Source of the DNA: Zygnema circumcarinatum
Lineage: Eukaryota > Streptophyta > Zygnematophyceae > Zygnematales > Zygnemataceae
Direction: 5' to 3'
Assembly (NCBI GenBank): GCA_037447605.1
Contig: CM074805.1
Coordinates: forward strand, 3,110,807 to 3,174,806
Length of the DNA stretch: 64,000 bases
Shown: positions 24,966-37,754 of the stretch, one piece after another
Layout: each line of letters starts with the position of its first letter
Numbering within the stretch: the stretch's first letter is position 1
Made by a program: the position numbers and the translations under genes
The notes under the pieces: model-generated
What the model was told of the DNA's origin: nothing
The model's input: the letters and a program-made list of their open reading frames with translations, nothing else
Databases searched by the model: none

Positions 24966-27900
24966 TCATACATCGCCGGCCTTGACAACCACCGTGTAGT
25001 TCCTTCTCGGGTCATAGTACTTCTTGTAGACGCCATAGCCAGCTCCGATAATAACAACAACGAGCGAGGACATGGCAACAAATGCCATCCACCCTGAAAG
25101 GACCAATCCTGCTGAGCCGGACTGGCTCACTCCCTGCAGCTGCATCAGCAACAAGGGTAGATCAGTGAACGTGAGAGCGAGACAACAGTGCAAATACCCA
25201 TGGATAAGTGAGCTCCTCGTGAACACTTCCCAATTCCCATGAAAAAATAAGCTTTGTTCCCCATAGAGGCCAGCATGCGAAGGATCCTGCTCTCTGCCTA
25301 CAATAATAGGGCGAGGGAGGATATCTAGCTGGCTACCGCAATTCAATGAACAAGCATAGACCCTCAACAAACAATAAGAAGGCTAATATATAGGTGGGCA
25401 ATTTCCAAGCCAGCGTGGCTTGCACTCCGATACGTATATTAAGGAGTTCTCTCAGACTACTCTCTTCATCCAGACTTTTCCATCTACACGAACTGGAATA
25501 GTCTCCTCCAACATTCCTCACAGAAGAAATTTTGACCGCTCACACGAGAACATGTCACAAAGCTCCTTCTGGGGAGACATACAAAGCCTGTGACATCAAA
25601 CATTACGATATCAAAGCACCAAAGAAAGTTGAAACTCACCGCTTGCAGTTTCTCAATGGTTTCCTGCAGCTTGCCATCATCAATCTTTCCTCCAACGTGA
25701 GCTCCTTCTTTAGCAACGACCTTCACAAGTCTCTTGCAGTCTTTGTTGGGAATTTTCGACCACTTTTGTTCAACAAGGCACTGTCCATATACTCCAATAA
25801 CTGCTCCATTAATTGGCTTTGCATCTTCTAAGTTACATTGCTGAATAACCTGAGGGTCTTGCAAGACTGCGTCACAAGGTTCTGTGAGCTCAGCTCCCAC
25901 TCTGTATTGCCAGAGCGCCATCCTCACAGCATAAGAAACCTGCACAAAAAATAAGACGAAAAATCTTCCTGAACTTTTCTCGAGAGCAATCAATATTCTG
26001 TTGACCAGTGAAGGCCAATACCATACATGGTGAACTATTTGTCCTGAATGAACAAAAACCGCATTAAACTACTGCTCCGCGAGTATTTCAAAATTTACAT
26101 CGAGGCAAGTACCATCGAAATTGATGATTAACGATGAAGGTGACCAATGACAGAATCTTTCGACAGCACAGATCAATGCCTAATCCAACCAAGTTCCAAA
26201 AACGAGGCACCTGAACGAACAACAGGGCTATTCCTACTAGTTACTATACAGTGTATACAGTTTCATGGTGTTCCTGCTGTGAGACATTCCAAGTCATAAG
26301 TCGAACTATAAACTGAACAATGCTTGTAACCGACATGCGATTACACAATGACCAGAGAATGGCAGACAAAACTGAAAGCGCCCGTACCTCTGAAGCGCAT
26401 GAAGCACTAAGTTTCTTGTATTTATCGACGAAGCATTTCAGAACAAGAGCATGGCCCTCATGACCTTTATCCACATCCGAGCAGAGAGTCTCAACATCAT
26501 GTTCACATTCTTTGCGAACACGGACATCCAGCCTGTAATTGGACGCTTGCCGAGCTTCTTGCAGATTTACTTCACCCTTGCATGCTGCTCCCATGCCAAC
26601 CTCCTCCAAATTCGTCTGCAAGCACTTGAAGGCTTGCCCACCGCTGGGACTGACGTTCTTGCAGAATTCTTGCAATTCTGCAAGACAACAGATTACAGTT
26701 GAATCCATTATTTTGCATACCCAAAGTATTGGACTAAAGCCCAAGGACTAAAAAAGATAGGGGCTAATTGTTTGAGCTAACCAAGTGCTAGCATCCATAA
26801 AACATCAAAGGATTCGAAGAAGTCTTCAGTAGCATGGACGAAGATTACTGAAAAATCGTCAATTACAGAAGCAGTCCAACCTCCCAGGACCACTAGTTCT
26901 GTCAATATCCTCCAGATTTATCAAGAACACATACTAACCTTGGCCGCAAGCATTCATCAGTGTTGGTGTGAGACGAATGTCCGATGCCTGGACAAATCAC
27001 ACAATACCATACTCAGTAGCTCGAATGCCATATGAGCAATGAATAGAATATCCTAGAGCAGCTGACTCAGCAATTCCACCAGCCACCTCAAATGCATTCA
27101 CTGTAGACAAGTGGACAGAAACACAAACTAATCTGTTGAACAAACCGCAAGGGCCTCAATGCCAAACAAGTAAAAGTGACCAGACAAAATCGTACTCACG
27201 GAACTCCCACTTGCAAAAAGACCGTATCCTCACATAGCTTCAATTTTGCTCGTGAGCCTCAAACTGAATTATTAGTCGATAGGAAAGCACTCCAGATCAA
27301 AATCCCATCTCAGGATTACTCTTCAATAAGCATACGGGAACTCTTGAGACAGCAAGTCAGTAGACTGAGAATACCTCCATCATGCTGAAGCGCAATTCTT
27401 CGGCCTGGCACTCCGTTGTGAGATTGTCCCTATTCTTCCGGAGGCAGGCAAGTGTCCTGCTGTGATCTTTGCTAACTTGTGGGCAAAACTTCTGAAGATC
27501 ATCCTCACATGCATTCTGAAGGGGGACATCAAGGCGAATGTCGGATGCCTCCTGTCTTTCAAACGAGAACACTTCGGTTTGACAAGCTTTCGACTCAATT
27601 TTGTCCTTGTTCGATGAGAGACACTTCAGCACACTTCCGCCGCAGGTAACAGATCCAATTTCCAAGGTCTTATCACATACGCTAAGGCACATCTTCTGAA
27701 CATCATTGTAGCAAGCTCTGTTGAGGCGGTAATTCAAGCGGTAGTCTGCGCAAAACACCACAGTAAACCATGAAAACTCAATGGGCATTCGCTCCATCAG
27801 AAAAAAAACTTCCCTCCAAATTACTCCACCATGAAAGCAGGAAAATTACGGAGCTACAATCATGTTGCAAACATGACTCAATTCTCGTAGGAGTACGGGT

Positions 27901-30900
27901 TCAAAATGAATGCACTTATGTAAATATCAGCAAGCACCATAAAAGAGGGGCGGAAGATTCGACTGTCTGGAAAGAAACTCAAATGCGCAGAAAGCCCAGT
28001 GAAACGACAAGAATACAAACTTCCATCAGGAGATAATCATTGCTCTCACATCCACAATGGAGCTACCTAAGACTCAGGTCAACGGCGCAAGCAAGCATGG
28101 GTAGGAAGAAAAGGAACACACTGCTACATCAAGTGGAATTGGCGTAAACATGCACAAGGCTGCTGCACAAGACTTGCAAAAGCTAAAGACACAAGCAACT
28201 ACACGAAAAGTACCTTGTGCAGAGCGAAGCTGATCCCTCTGAACCTCTTTGCTGCAATCTTGTCCCATCTCTGGATCTTTGAGATGTTCTTGCAGGCACT
28301 TGATAACTGACGCGTGGCCTGCAGATACGAAACGTGTTCATTCAGTACTTCTACCTAAACTCAACGTTTGGACTAATATTTAGTCAGCGTTAGATTTGAA
28401 AAAAAAAAGAAAAACGACAATACAATACGGGACAAGAAGTGTCAGTACAGCTGGACAAAATATAGGATCCTTAGCCAGGAAAGGCAATAACCAATTTGTT
28501 CACAAGGCTAATTGATAAAGTAGTCTGTACATGCTGGGTCAGTGTAACAGAAGATGAGAAAGGAACGAAACAAGCATGTTAGAACATCGTTCAAATTTTC
28601 AAAACCTGAACTAACGAATTCTAGGTAAGGATAAAGGGAACAACAGGTCCCTGTAACCATTTCTATTGTGACAACGACTAAGGACTGTTTAATCCGGATA
28701 TAACAACAGGACATCCTTTGCAGCATTATACAACAGTCGTTTCCACATTCTAAGTATCCACGGCTTAATTTATTTCTCGACAATCGCAAACACGACACAC
28801 CTGCTTGAACATTGGGACAGAACTTGGCTTGCTCCATGCTGCAAGCTTGCCTCATGGGAAACTTGAAGTCAATATCCTCAGCCATGCGTACTTCCTGTAA
28901 TAGTCACAATCTTAATCAGACCATCAACTTGCCAGAAAACCCTCCTAATGAAAACTACTTAACATGTTTCTTAACAGAAGACAATACTCAGCACGAAGGC
29001 TCAAGACAAATAGGTTTCAAAGGCATTACTACCAGAAAAATTGTTGTCATTTGTACAAATAATGACTCCGCAACAGAAAAGAGACGGTCACTCACCTGAT
29101 CAAAAAGCGCCTGCCTGCAAGTATCCTTCAGACTGTCACGGTGATCCTGCAGGCAACGGAAGACATGGGCCATGCCATCTGGAACATCTTTGCAAATGGT
29201 AATCCTGTCCGCTGCATCAAGACATGTCAACACAGTTCAGTCAATCTACATGCTCAGCAAAGGCAGAGCTGCATGATAAGGGCTTGAAATAGCCTTACTT
29301 CACAATAAACAATCAGAACTTCAGTGACACTGATGCCCATTGCAGCAGGTGCACAGTTCCGATTGCACCATGGTAGAGTATGCTGAGGACGCTGGCTACG
29401 CTAGAGCAGTTGCGTGTCTCTTGCCAATTTCAACAACTGTCTACAAGTTATCCTCACTTCTAGGAATGAAGCTATTCTGTGATTATAAACCCCAAAAAGA
29501 AACTGCCCTAGTTTACGCTTTGGCTCAAGACAAACGCGAATGCAATGCTTTCGCAGGGAAGTGTTTTACTACAAACGAATAAGACTTACTGTGGCAAGCA
29601 TCAGCGAGTGGTCTGTCAAACCGAATGTCCTCAGACGCGCGCTTAGTGAGTTGATGAACCTGCTGTCTGCACTTAGGATCCTTCAACTCATCGCGGTAAT
29701 CTTGAAGACACTGAATCACTTTTGCATCCCAATTTGCAACATCTGTAATATCTTCGGCGTCAGGATAGCAAATCTGCATTGACAAAACAAGGAAATTTTA
29801 CTTGCCAAATGGATGGTAACCAATGCCCAGAAACCCTTGTCACCAGAACTTGCAAATGCCTGAGTAAACGCGTATTTGGTAGCAGCGACACAGACGGAAG
29901 AGATAGCACCCGGCGGGACATACCTCCGAGATATCACCTCGACAAAATTTCCTCAGAGTTGGGTCCAATCTGAAGTCAGTCGCCCTTCGCTCCATCATCT
30001 TGTCAAACTCTGTCTTGCTGCACATAAATTGTCAATACTTCAGCAAAAGCAATCCTTGATATCCACATAGCATGCAAAGCAGCCAACCAACTGCAAAGCA
30101 GAGAGATGGTCACTCTTAGTGACAGTGACAGGAAATGATAATACGAAAATGTGACGAGGAAGGCATGACCATCTTTCCAAAAGTTTTAAAACTAATCCAT
30201 GGTTATTCGACCACATTTAGAGCAAACAAGAGCCAAAATGTAGTTAACAAATACCAAAATGTCAAAACCTATGAACTTCTTGAGTTAACAGGAAAACCCC
30301 ACCGCGTCTAGCATGAGAACCGTGCCTTACCATCCTGGTGAGAAATCGGGGTCCAAGCGGTGTTGTTCCAGGCAGTCTTTTACTTGGGCGTCACCAGGAG
30401 CTATCTCTGAGCAAAACTTCTTCTTGTCGTTCAAACATGCTGCACATTTACACAACACAAATTACTTAGAACTGCGCGCCTTGAAAGTTGACTTCTGCTC
30501 CAACTTCATAAGTCTGGCATTGATTCGGCAGGCGACGAGATTCACACCTTTAAACAAACGAACATTGAGGCGGATATCGGGAACATTTTCTACTTCCTGT
30601 CTAAAAAGTTCCGCTTGGCAGTCCCACGCTAGCTTTTGACGATTCGAGCGCTGCATAGACCAAAAGCGAGGGTGAGAAGAGCTTCTGTCAGCACAAACCC
30701 CCAAAATCACCAAATTGATGGGCCTTTTTTTAAGTCTCACTGTTTAATAACAAGGATAAAATGCTTACCAAACAGTCCTGGATCCGGCCCTCCCCTGGTT
30801 GCACATCTTTGCATAGTCTGTCAGCTTCCGACTTGCAAAGCTCGTTCAACTGAGGATCCAGCATGAAGTCATTTGCTGCGTCCAATTGCGCCCGAACAAT

Positions 30901-32293
30901 CTCGGCTTTGCATGCAGCAGTCACTGTATCCACCTGGTTCACCTCACTGCCACAGATAGCAAGAACGTTCCCAGAAAGTTAGTGGATGCTTAATAACTGA
31001 ACGGCTGATTAGCAAACACTGTCATACTAATAAAACAAGCAGGACAATCGTGGAATAAAAACGTTTGGCTTGATGACAAATAGTTTGAGAAGATTGCTTA
31101 CCGCAGACAGGCCAGGATGTTGCCTGGCTCGGGATACAGGAAATCGTCATCACAATATTTTGTGATGTCTCCCTTGCACGCAGTTTCTGTGGACAACAAC
31201 ACAAGCAGAACAGAACTCAAGTTAGTGACAGAAAATGTTGGAAGCCTTGTTGAGATCAAGATCTACAACCTGATTTCCAACTACATTACATACAAATCGA
31301 GAAAATGAAGTTCACTCACCCATCTTCTTATCCATCGAGATATCTTTATACATCTCAGACTTGAACGCCCGGATTTCCGTTTTACAGTCCGGTGACACAG
31401 TCACTCCTGCCAACCAATACTCGTCAAAAGCGTGAGCGATCCATTTCCTCCGAAAAGGCAAGACCCTAGTCAACGAGTCTGGACACATGTCGAGGTGTTG
31501 GGGTTTCGGAAAAATGCCGTCACAAACAGGGAAGAATAAACTTCGGGTATGGATCAGCCGCAGTTAAAATATGGAGCCTTCCAGGAAATGAGGAAGGCAA
31601 ACTCACCACCTTCATCATTGCCATTACTCTGGGACTTGATTTTGGCCACAAGGCAGTCAACCATCTTAGCTGCACCGGGAATGACATCCTTGCAGAAATT
31701 CTGAATATCGCTTGTACAATTTCCTGCCAGACGACCAGGCATAAAGGTGAAACAGATTTCAAGATCTAAAACACCATGACGGACTGAGAACAGCAGAGGC
31801 TGTTAGCAAACTGGATCTGCTATCCAAATCAATGGTGGCGTTAAAAAATAACATAGATCTACACAAACAAGGTAAAGTACCATCTGCTGGCAGGTCATCC
31901 CCAGAGAAAAGCTTTTTGCTGGGAGGCTTGCTGGCGGATGTTGATGAACTAGATGGCACAGTGCTTCCGTCCTCATCCTCTTTATCCATCGCATCAGCTC
32001 CCTTCGCGCCAGTGTCCTCCTTCTGGCTCTGGCTTTCCGCCTCACTATCTGAATTCACCTCATTACTTTCTGCATTTCCCGAACCCTCTTGTGCAGATAC
32101 TGAAAGAAAACCCGCACATAGTACAGCACCTATAAGGAGCAGAAGCAGAAGTCGCTTTCCCTGCACAGATCAAGACACGTCTTATCAAATCCAGTAACAG
32201 ATGCAAGTAAAGCGAGGGTCAGATTGCAATGAAGCAGCAGCGGTTGCGCGCTCTCCTTCCAGTACAAGCAGCAGCACGCAACTCACTCACCAT
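24966..32293 (-). CDS. GLG1: GLG1-like cysteine-rich Golgi membrane protein
   Basis: Type I membrane protein with many GLG1 cysteine-rich repeats; animal GLG1 is a Golgi sialoglycoprotein, while the plant role is not established. Eighteen exons: 32293-32291, 32160-31881, 31723-31607, 31406-31320, 31186-31102, 30946-30769, 30650-30548, 30439-30331, 30017-29924, 29773-29590, 29211-29096, 28894-28801, 28318-28214, 27745-27375, 26987-26939, 26677-26388, 25939-25640, 25133-24966; 2733 nt, 910 residues. Exon 1 contributes only the ATG. The signal peptide ([18 protein letters not shown]) is followed by an acidic serine-rich segment, then repeats of the type C-x3-D-x3-F/L-C...L-x-C-L (for example [17 protein letters not shown]). 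Near the C-terminus is one transmembrane segment ([20 protein letters not shown]) and a short basic/tyrosine tail. All exon phases agree. Confidence 0.92.
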
Positions 32294-32857
32294 GGCTCCG
32301 GAGGTCTGCGGCTTCCCCTGCTTGGCAGGCTCTTGCAATGACAGCAAGTAGAAGCTGGGAGGCGCCAGAGACCATATACCGTACCCTCCCTCCCTCCAGT
32401 GCTCCTCCCACGCCTTCCGTCCGCCTGCCCGTAGACGCCGGGCAGGGCCGGGCAGAGTCGGTGCGGATTGCTTTCCGTCCCGGGCAGCCCCATAAGCGAC
32501 GTGATTCGTCAATTTCGTGCCGGGCAGTCCGGGATTGTTTTGTGGGTCTGCCAGAAAAAGATTGCGGAACTTGTGGCCCCGGTGGGTGCGAGCCGGCGGC
32601 GCCCGTTTGCCAAGTCGCGCCGAGTTGGCGGACGGACGGACGGACGGCCGGACGGTCATGTCAAGGGCTCCCTCCGTACGGTACTCCGGAGGAGCCTCGG
32701 TAAGGTACCAGACCGGACCGTACGGACATGGCAGGGCAGGGCAAATCAACAGTCCAACTATACGCCACGAATTTGGCGTGACCTGACCTCCCGACGGGAC
32801 AAAAAACGGCATGGCCTGAACCATGGTCTCGCGACGGACACACGGACGAGCCATGCC

Positions 32858-32914
32858 CATCATCCATCCATCCATCCATCCATCCATCCATCCATCCATC
32901 CATCCATCCATCCA
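32858..32914. repeat. (CATC)n tetranucleotide microsatellite
   Basis: About fourteen tandem catc units lie inside the divergent promoter between the GLG1-like and INSIG-like genes. Confidence 0.9.
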
Positions 32915-33784
32915 TGGCGGCCTCCTCCGCCAGCCTGGAGGCCAACACACGCACGCATGCACACGGCTCGCGCAGCCGCCGCCGGAGCTCCCAAACCATG
33001 TATATAAATTGTACCGGACACACTGCAGGGCCGTACCGCACGAAATCAAACAAAAAAAGGGAGAAGTCTAGCTCGAAACATAGGTGTTGTAAAAAGCCAA
33101 CACGATCAATGCCACATCCTCATTTTCGTTGTAAAGCCGCCGGCTCTGACATGTAGACTCCGCGATCTACAAGAAAGCCGTACATTTGAGTCTGCTAAGA
33201 ACCAAAAAAAAACATGTAGCGGTACTAGTTTCGATTTCGGGGGCACGTCAACGCCAGCCTCCCGTCCCCCGGCCAGCCTCCGCAGTGTACCGTACGGACG
33301 CGCCGTTTGACTCGGCCGCCAGCCAGCCGGGCACGGCCTGCCCTCCGCGCTCTGTGGGCAACGGAATAGCGAGCCGCTCGACGGAGTCCTGGAACTGGGA
33401 ATCAGGGAACGGGCAGGCCGTTCAGATCCGCGCCAGCCAATCACTCGCCAGAACGAGCGATTTTGGACAGAAAATTTGTTTTGGCATTTCCCGGTACCGT
33501 ACGGTACCGGTACACCCTCGATTTTCGGGCAACAGAAAAGTTTCTCCGTACCAAGCGACTAACATTTCGTCCTCTGCCCGTTCCCCTGCCTTATTATTAT
33601 TTTTATTTTTTTCTAACTGCCTGCCCGACCTTCCTCCCTTCCCACGCGGCCTAATACCCGCGCATTTCCCCCTTGTACGGACAAAACGCCGGGCGGGCGG
33701 CCAGGCGCTACGCGCCAAACTTCTGAAGTCGAGCCGCCCCCCGAGTTCCCCACCTGGGACCGCGGTCTCTCGCACGAGTGTAGT

Positions 33785-33794
33785 GCCACGTGGC
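33785..33794. promoter_or_regulatory. Palindromic G-box GCCACGTGGC
   Basis: This perfect palindromic G-box core with matching flanks lies about 200 nt before the ATG at 33991. The same decamer recurs in two other promoters of this window (47705 and 58511). G-boxes are bound by plant bZIP and bHLH factors; binding here is not shown. Confidence 0.5.
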
Positions 33795-33990
33795 GCCCCC
33801 TGGAGGCCCCACGTGCGAGGGTGCCTTCCCGGGCCTGCCGCCGCCGCGCCCCTCCCAAGACCGCTCGTTCAAAGGGCCATTTGGGTCGCCCTGAACAACG
33901 AGTAAGCTTCAAATCGAAACGGATACTCAATATTCGCCAATCGCGCCAATCACAGCGAGCCACGTGTCAAGTACGCACACGTGGCATACC

Positions 33991-36900
33991 ATGAGTGGCC
34001 AGAGCCGACCAGGGGGGGGACCTTGCAATGGAGACCGTCCTGCCTCCCCTCGCTGGAGTTTGTCACTGCTGCCGTCCATGGCGGCCGAGGCGCTGCTCCG
34101 CCACTGGCCATGGCGGCCGCACCCTCTTCCAGAAGGCGCTGCTTCCCAGCGGAGGGAGGCTCGCTGCGCATCCGAAGGGGGGCCGCAGGCGAAGCGGGGC
34201 ACTGCCTTGCGGCAGCAGGGCAAGGCAGGGGCTTTACGGGGCTTGGCGGGGCAGAGGAGGTGGCCGACAAGGAGGGCGAGTCGTCTCGATGCTGCTTCCG
34301 GGGACGCTCCTCCCCCACAGCATCCTCCGCCGCAAGAGCAGGCGACAGCTATTGCTGAGAGGAAGCGAGGTACGCTCCCGCTCCCTCCTCCTCCTCGTCC
34401 ACCTTCTACTCGCGCTCTCAGATTCCGTGGGTCAACTCTGTGACAGAGTGTTATTTTCTTTTTGTGGAATTAAAAGCTTCTATTTACCCCTCCATGCAGG
34501 GACGAGCCTGAGGCCATGGTTGGAGCTCTCTGCTTGGATGTTTGCATTCGGCTTTGCGCTGGGCCCCCCTTTGGATGGCCTGCACTCTGTGGTGCAGCTG
34601 CAAGTGTACGATATTGGCGCCATCACTATTGGGGGGGAGCCCTATGGTCTGCACACGAACATTTGGGTGAGCTGGCTGATCACTTTTTGCTAAGAGTCGA
34701 ATTCACTTCTTGGGGCAACGAAACCTACCTTAGGTCCTTTGTGACTGGTGGTATTCAGCAGGTATAGGAGGAGCCCTCAAAATAATGCTGATACTGTTGT
34801 TTTTGTTTGAAAAATGGGCTTGACAGGTCTTTCCTCTTCTTGGAGTATTCTACAGCATTCTGGGCGTTCTGCAGCTTTTCTTGGATCGCCTCTTGGCGAA
34901 GCCGGGTCAACTAAAGAAAGGCTCTTGGACGACAGTGCTGCCGACAATTGGGTGAGAGGAAGACTGAACTCACTTGCCCCTTCTTCTTCAGCAGGGAATG
35001 GGGTTTTCTCCTGCGTCAGTGGATGCATTTATCTGCCCCATTGTACAGTGACCGCTGGTTGGTTGCACTTACAAGTGCAAAATATAAAAAGCTGGGCGAA
35101 ATAGTTCCAGTTTAAATTCCCGTGAGTTCCCCTTCCAATCTTCAATAATGGACTCCCGGTGCTTCATTATTGTTCCGAAATTGCTTGCTTGAACGTTGCT
35201 GTTTTCATTCATGAGAACGTTTTTTTTTTACTTTTGTTCCTTCTGTATATTTTAGTGCGACTTGTGGGTTCCCTCCCTCCCTTTCAAAATGGAAGTCCAA
35301 ACTCGTCCTATTTCGGGACTGTCCAAGACATCATCGTTCACACATTTTTTAGAGAAAACGCTATGAAAGAAAGTTGTGCCTCAACAGTCTTCCTTTTTGA
35401 AGTGCTTTGCCTTTGTTTGACAGGCAAGGAGTTACGTATATTTCAAAAGATATGAGAAATTGTAATTACTATAGTGAATTGGTGATTTACTAAATACCCA
35501 GCGTACTGTTCAACCATTCCGATGCACATGCACATGTTTGTGGAGCACGGCTGCTATCCTGGACTACTTGCTTCACTGTAGACTTGACTATTCTTGTCAG
35601 ACTGTACCACTAAGGAAACTTAAGCTGTTAATAAAGTTACGCCTTTCTAATATGTGAGGGGAAGTCATAGGCACCTATTCAGCACTGGATACGAATGCTC
35701 CATCCGTACAGTATCACCTGAATGCACACGATATTGAAAGGTTTATGCGTTTGAAACTCATACTAGTTTGCGTATTCCCATGTAAATGGTAATCCGTGTA
35801 AGTGGTTCGCTTGTGGACGAACTTCTGAAAAGTTGTCGGTTGATTCTACCTTTTCCGAATGCAACACTAAACTTCAAATTTTTCGCCAGGGTGGCGACAA
35901 ATTGCAAGGCAGAATCTATTCAATCGTTGTGGACCTTATGCTTTTGGTTTCCTTAGATTGCTCAAACTACAAACAGATATGCAAAACTGCTGTGCATCAA
36001 TTCTGTTGGTGCACACCAGAACTGCCTGCATTCGAATAAGGCTGCATTTTCCACAGAGCAAACCATCAGCGGAGTTATCAGCCTTAGCAGCTCTGTGATG
36101 GCCTTTACTGGTTATGCATGCTACAAGTGGAAGCCTGGAGCCTTTAGCCTGTAGATACACGTTTTGTAACGGAATATTCTCGCATGGACGAGTAGGGCTT
36201 GGAGGAAGGTTCCCCTTTCCCTGCAAGTGTGAGAGAGTTTGACATTCACAGGTTTGATTGGGAGATGTTGGTGGGGATGGCGGTAATACATGTGGTTGTT
36301 GCTGGTTATTTTACAGAAATTGTTAAGATTTGAGCACTTTCATCGGTCGTCCATGCAATATATTTAAGTTGTTGTTTGCTTTTTTTTCTTTTTTCCTTAA
36401 TAGTTTCAAACATTTGAGTGATCTGAACTTGTTATTGTTCAAAAAAGTCACGCCTGCTGTCGAAAGCGCTTCTCTTTTATAGCCCTTTCCCAAATTGCTA
36501 TAGTTTGATTCCAAATGAAGTTGCTGTGGTCGCTTTGGTGATTTCTAGTAGTCAGGAATTAGAAGCGTGTCTGAAAGCGATTGGACCCCTTGGAGTTTCA
36601 GTATTGGTGGTAAACTTTTTTGCATCCTCCCCGCCCCTCGCTTCACGCGTAATGATGCTCCCATGGCTCATGCACTTTGTGAAATAGGTGGACTGGGATT
36701 AACCCAAAGCCACTTCTTTCTGTCTGGAAACTTGTGTTTGTACGTGCAGAGTTTTAATTGGGCTTCTGAGACTCAGTGCTCAGCTCTATGAAAATGAAAT
36801 TCCGTCCTCGACTGAGTTTGCAATCTTAGCGGTGTGCGCGCATGCGAACTGGTTCGCATTTGATCGAACGTGGTGGGGATACCTTCTGGCCGCCATTGTG

Positions 36901-37754
36901 GCTGTGGCTGCACCGGCTTCCGAAATTGTAATTATAAGGCGAGTTCCTGCAGAGCTGGAGAAGCAGAGGAATGCATCTATGCGTCGTTTTCGTGCAGATG
37001 GTTATCGAATATCACAGCATTGATAGATGTCAAGTTTGTATTGCCTTGCAGGTATTTCGGTTTATGGCATTATGTCGAACCAGACCTTTTTTTTGGCAAC
37101 GAGGTACTTCATGGCTTCCCTTACTTTGGCCTTTTGTTGTGCTCTCTCTCTTCCCCCCTATCTCCCCCCAGTTTTCCCCCCACCGTGTGGTGTAGAAAGA
37201 AAGCAGCGTTTTTATGGGGTTTGAGGAACTCCGTATGGAAAAAGGTGAAGATGACTAATCAGGGACATTGGACATGAAACTCTATAAGATGTGCGGAACA
37301 TATTCTCTTTAAGGCTCCCATTTTCTCTCAGCCGCGATAGGAGGCATAGCTGAACAATGGAAAGCACCTTCTTTTGTACTACCTGACACTGAACATGTAG
37401 GCAGAAACTCTTGCATCTGCCTTTGCTTTGTTTGGTATAAAGGCGCGAGAAAGGTAGCTGCTTTCCCATGCATTTAGCAAACTTTAGTGTTGGGATGATG
37501 AATGCCGATGCCTTGAAAATTGCCTGAAACCTAAAAGCCTCAATCCTTGGATCTCCCTTCGGAACCCTGAAACCACCTGTTGGAGAGGCTTATTGTTTTT
37601 TTTGTCATGTTCTGGCTGGCAGGGCATTGTGTCGTGGACGGCGTGGTGCTATTTTTTCTACTCTCAATGGGTGGCCAGCCTGGCAAGGTGTCTTGAAACG
37701 TTCCTCCTTCCCCCGGTGCTGTTGAAGGAAGGAGACGGAGAGAACGCTTCGTGA
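33991..37754 (+). CDS. INSIG-like multi-pass membrane protein, probably plastid-targeted
   Basis: Six exons: 33991-34369, 34500-34666, 34827-34951, 36750-36938, 37052-37103, 37623-37754; 1044 nt, 347 residues, or 318 if translation starts at the in-frame ATG 34078. The first about 125 residues are rich in Arg, Ala, Ser and Gly, like a plastid transit peptide. The rest is hydrophobic, with about five or six membrane segments: WLELSAWMFAFGFALGPPL, YGLHTNIWVFPLLGVFYSIL, LLRLSAQLYENEIPSSTEFA, NWFAFDRTWWGYLLAAIVAV, and GIVSWTAWCYFFYSQWVASL. From memory these match a conserved plant family with an INSIG-like fold (the FDRT..G motif). The function in plants is unknown to me. The intron after exon 4 uses a GC donor (36939-36940). 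AATAAA occurs at 37835 and 37859. Confidence 0.75.

Larger units (their letters stand above)
32294..33990. promoter_or_regulatory. Divergent promoter region, GLG1-like / INSIG-like
   Basis: GC-rich 1.7-kb spacer. It contains a (CATC)n microsatellite, many CCGTAC/GTACGG motifs including the palindrome GGTACCGTACGGTACC near 33493, a TATATAAA at about 33000, a partial dispersed repeat (33101-33119) and a palindromic G-box. Long open frames here (32219-33049 minus, 33186-33905 plus) look like GC-rich chance frames. Confidence 0.5.

Noticed and set aside
32858-32914. CRISPR-like or telomeric array
   Set aside because: A plain tetranucleotide microsatellite without spacers; the genome is eukaryotic and nuclear.
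32219-33049. 276-codon open frame on the minus strand upstream of GLG1
   Set aside because: It runs through the (CATC)n microsatellite and the GLG1 first exon in a different frame, has no known motif, and is explained by high GC content.
33186-33905. 239-codon open frame on the plus strand
   Set aside because: GC-rich promoter sequence full of CCGTAC motifs; starts at TTG or other non-ATG codons and resembles no protein.
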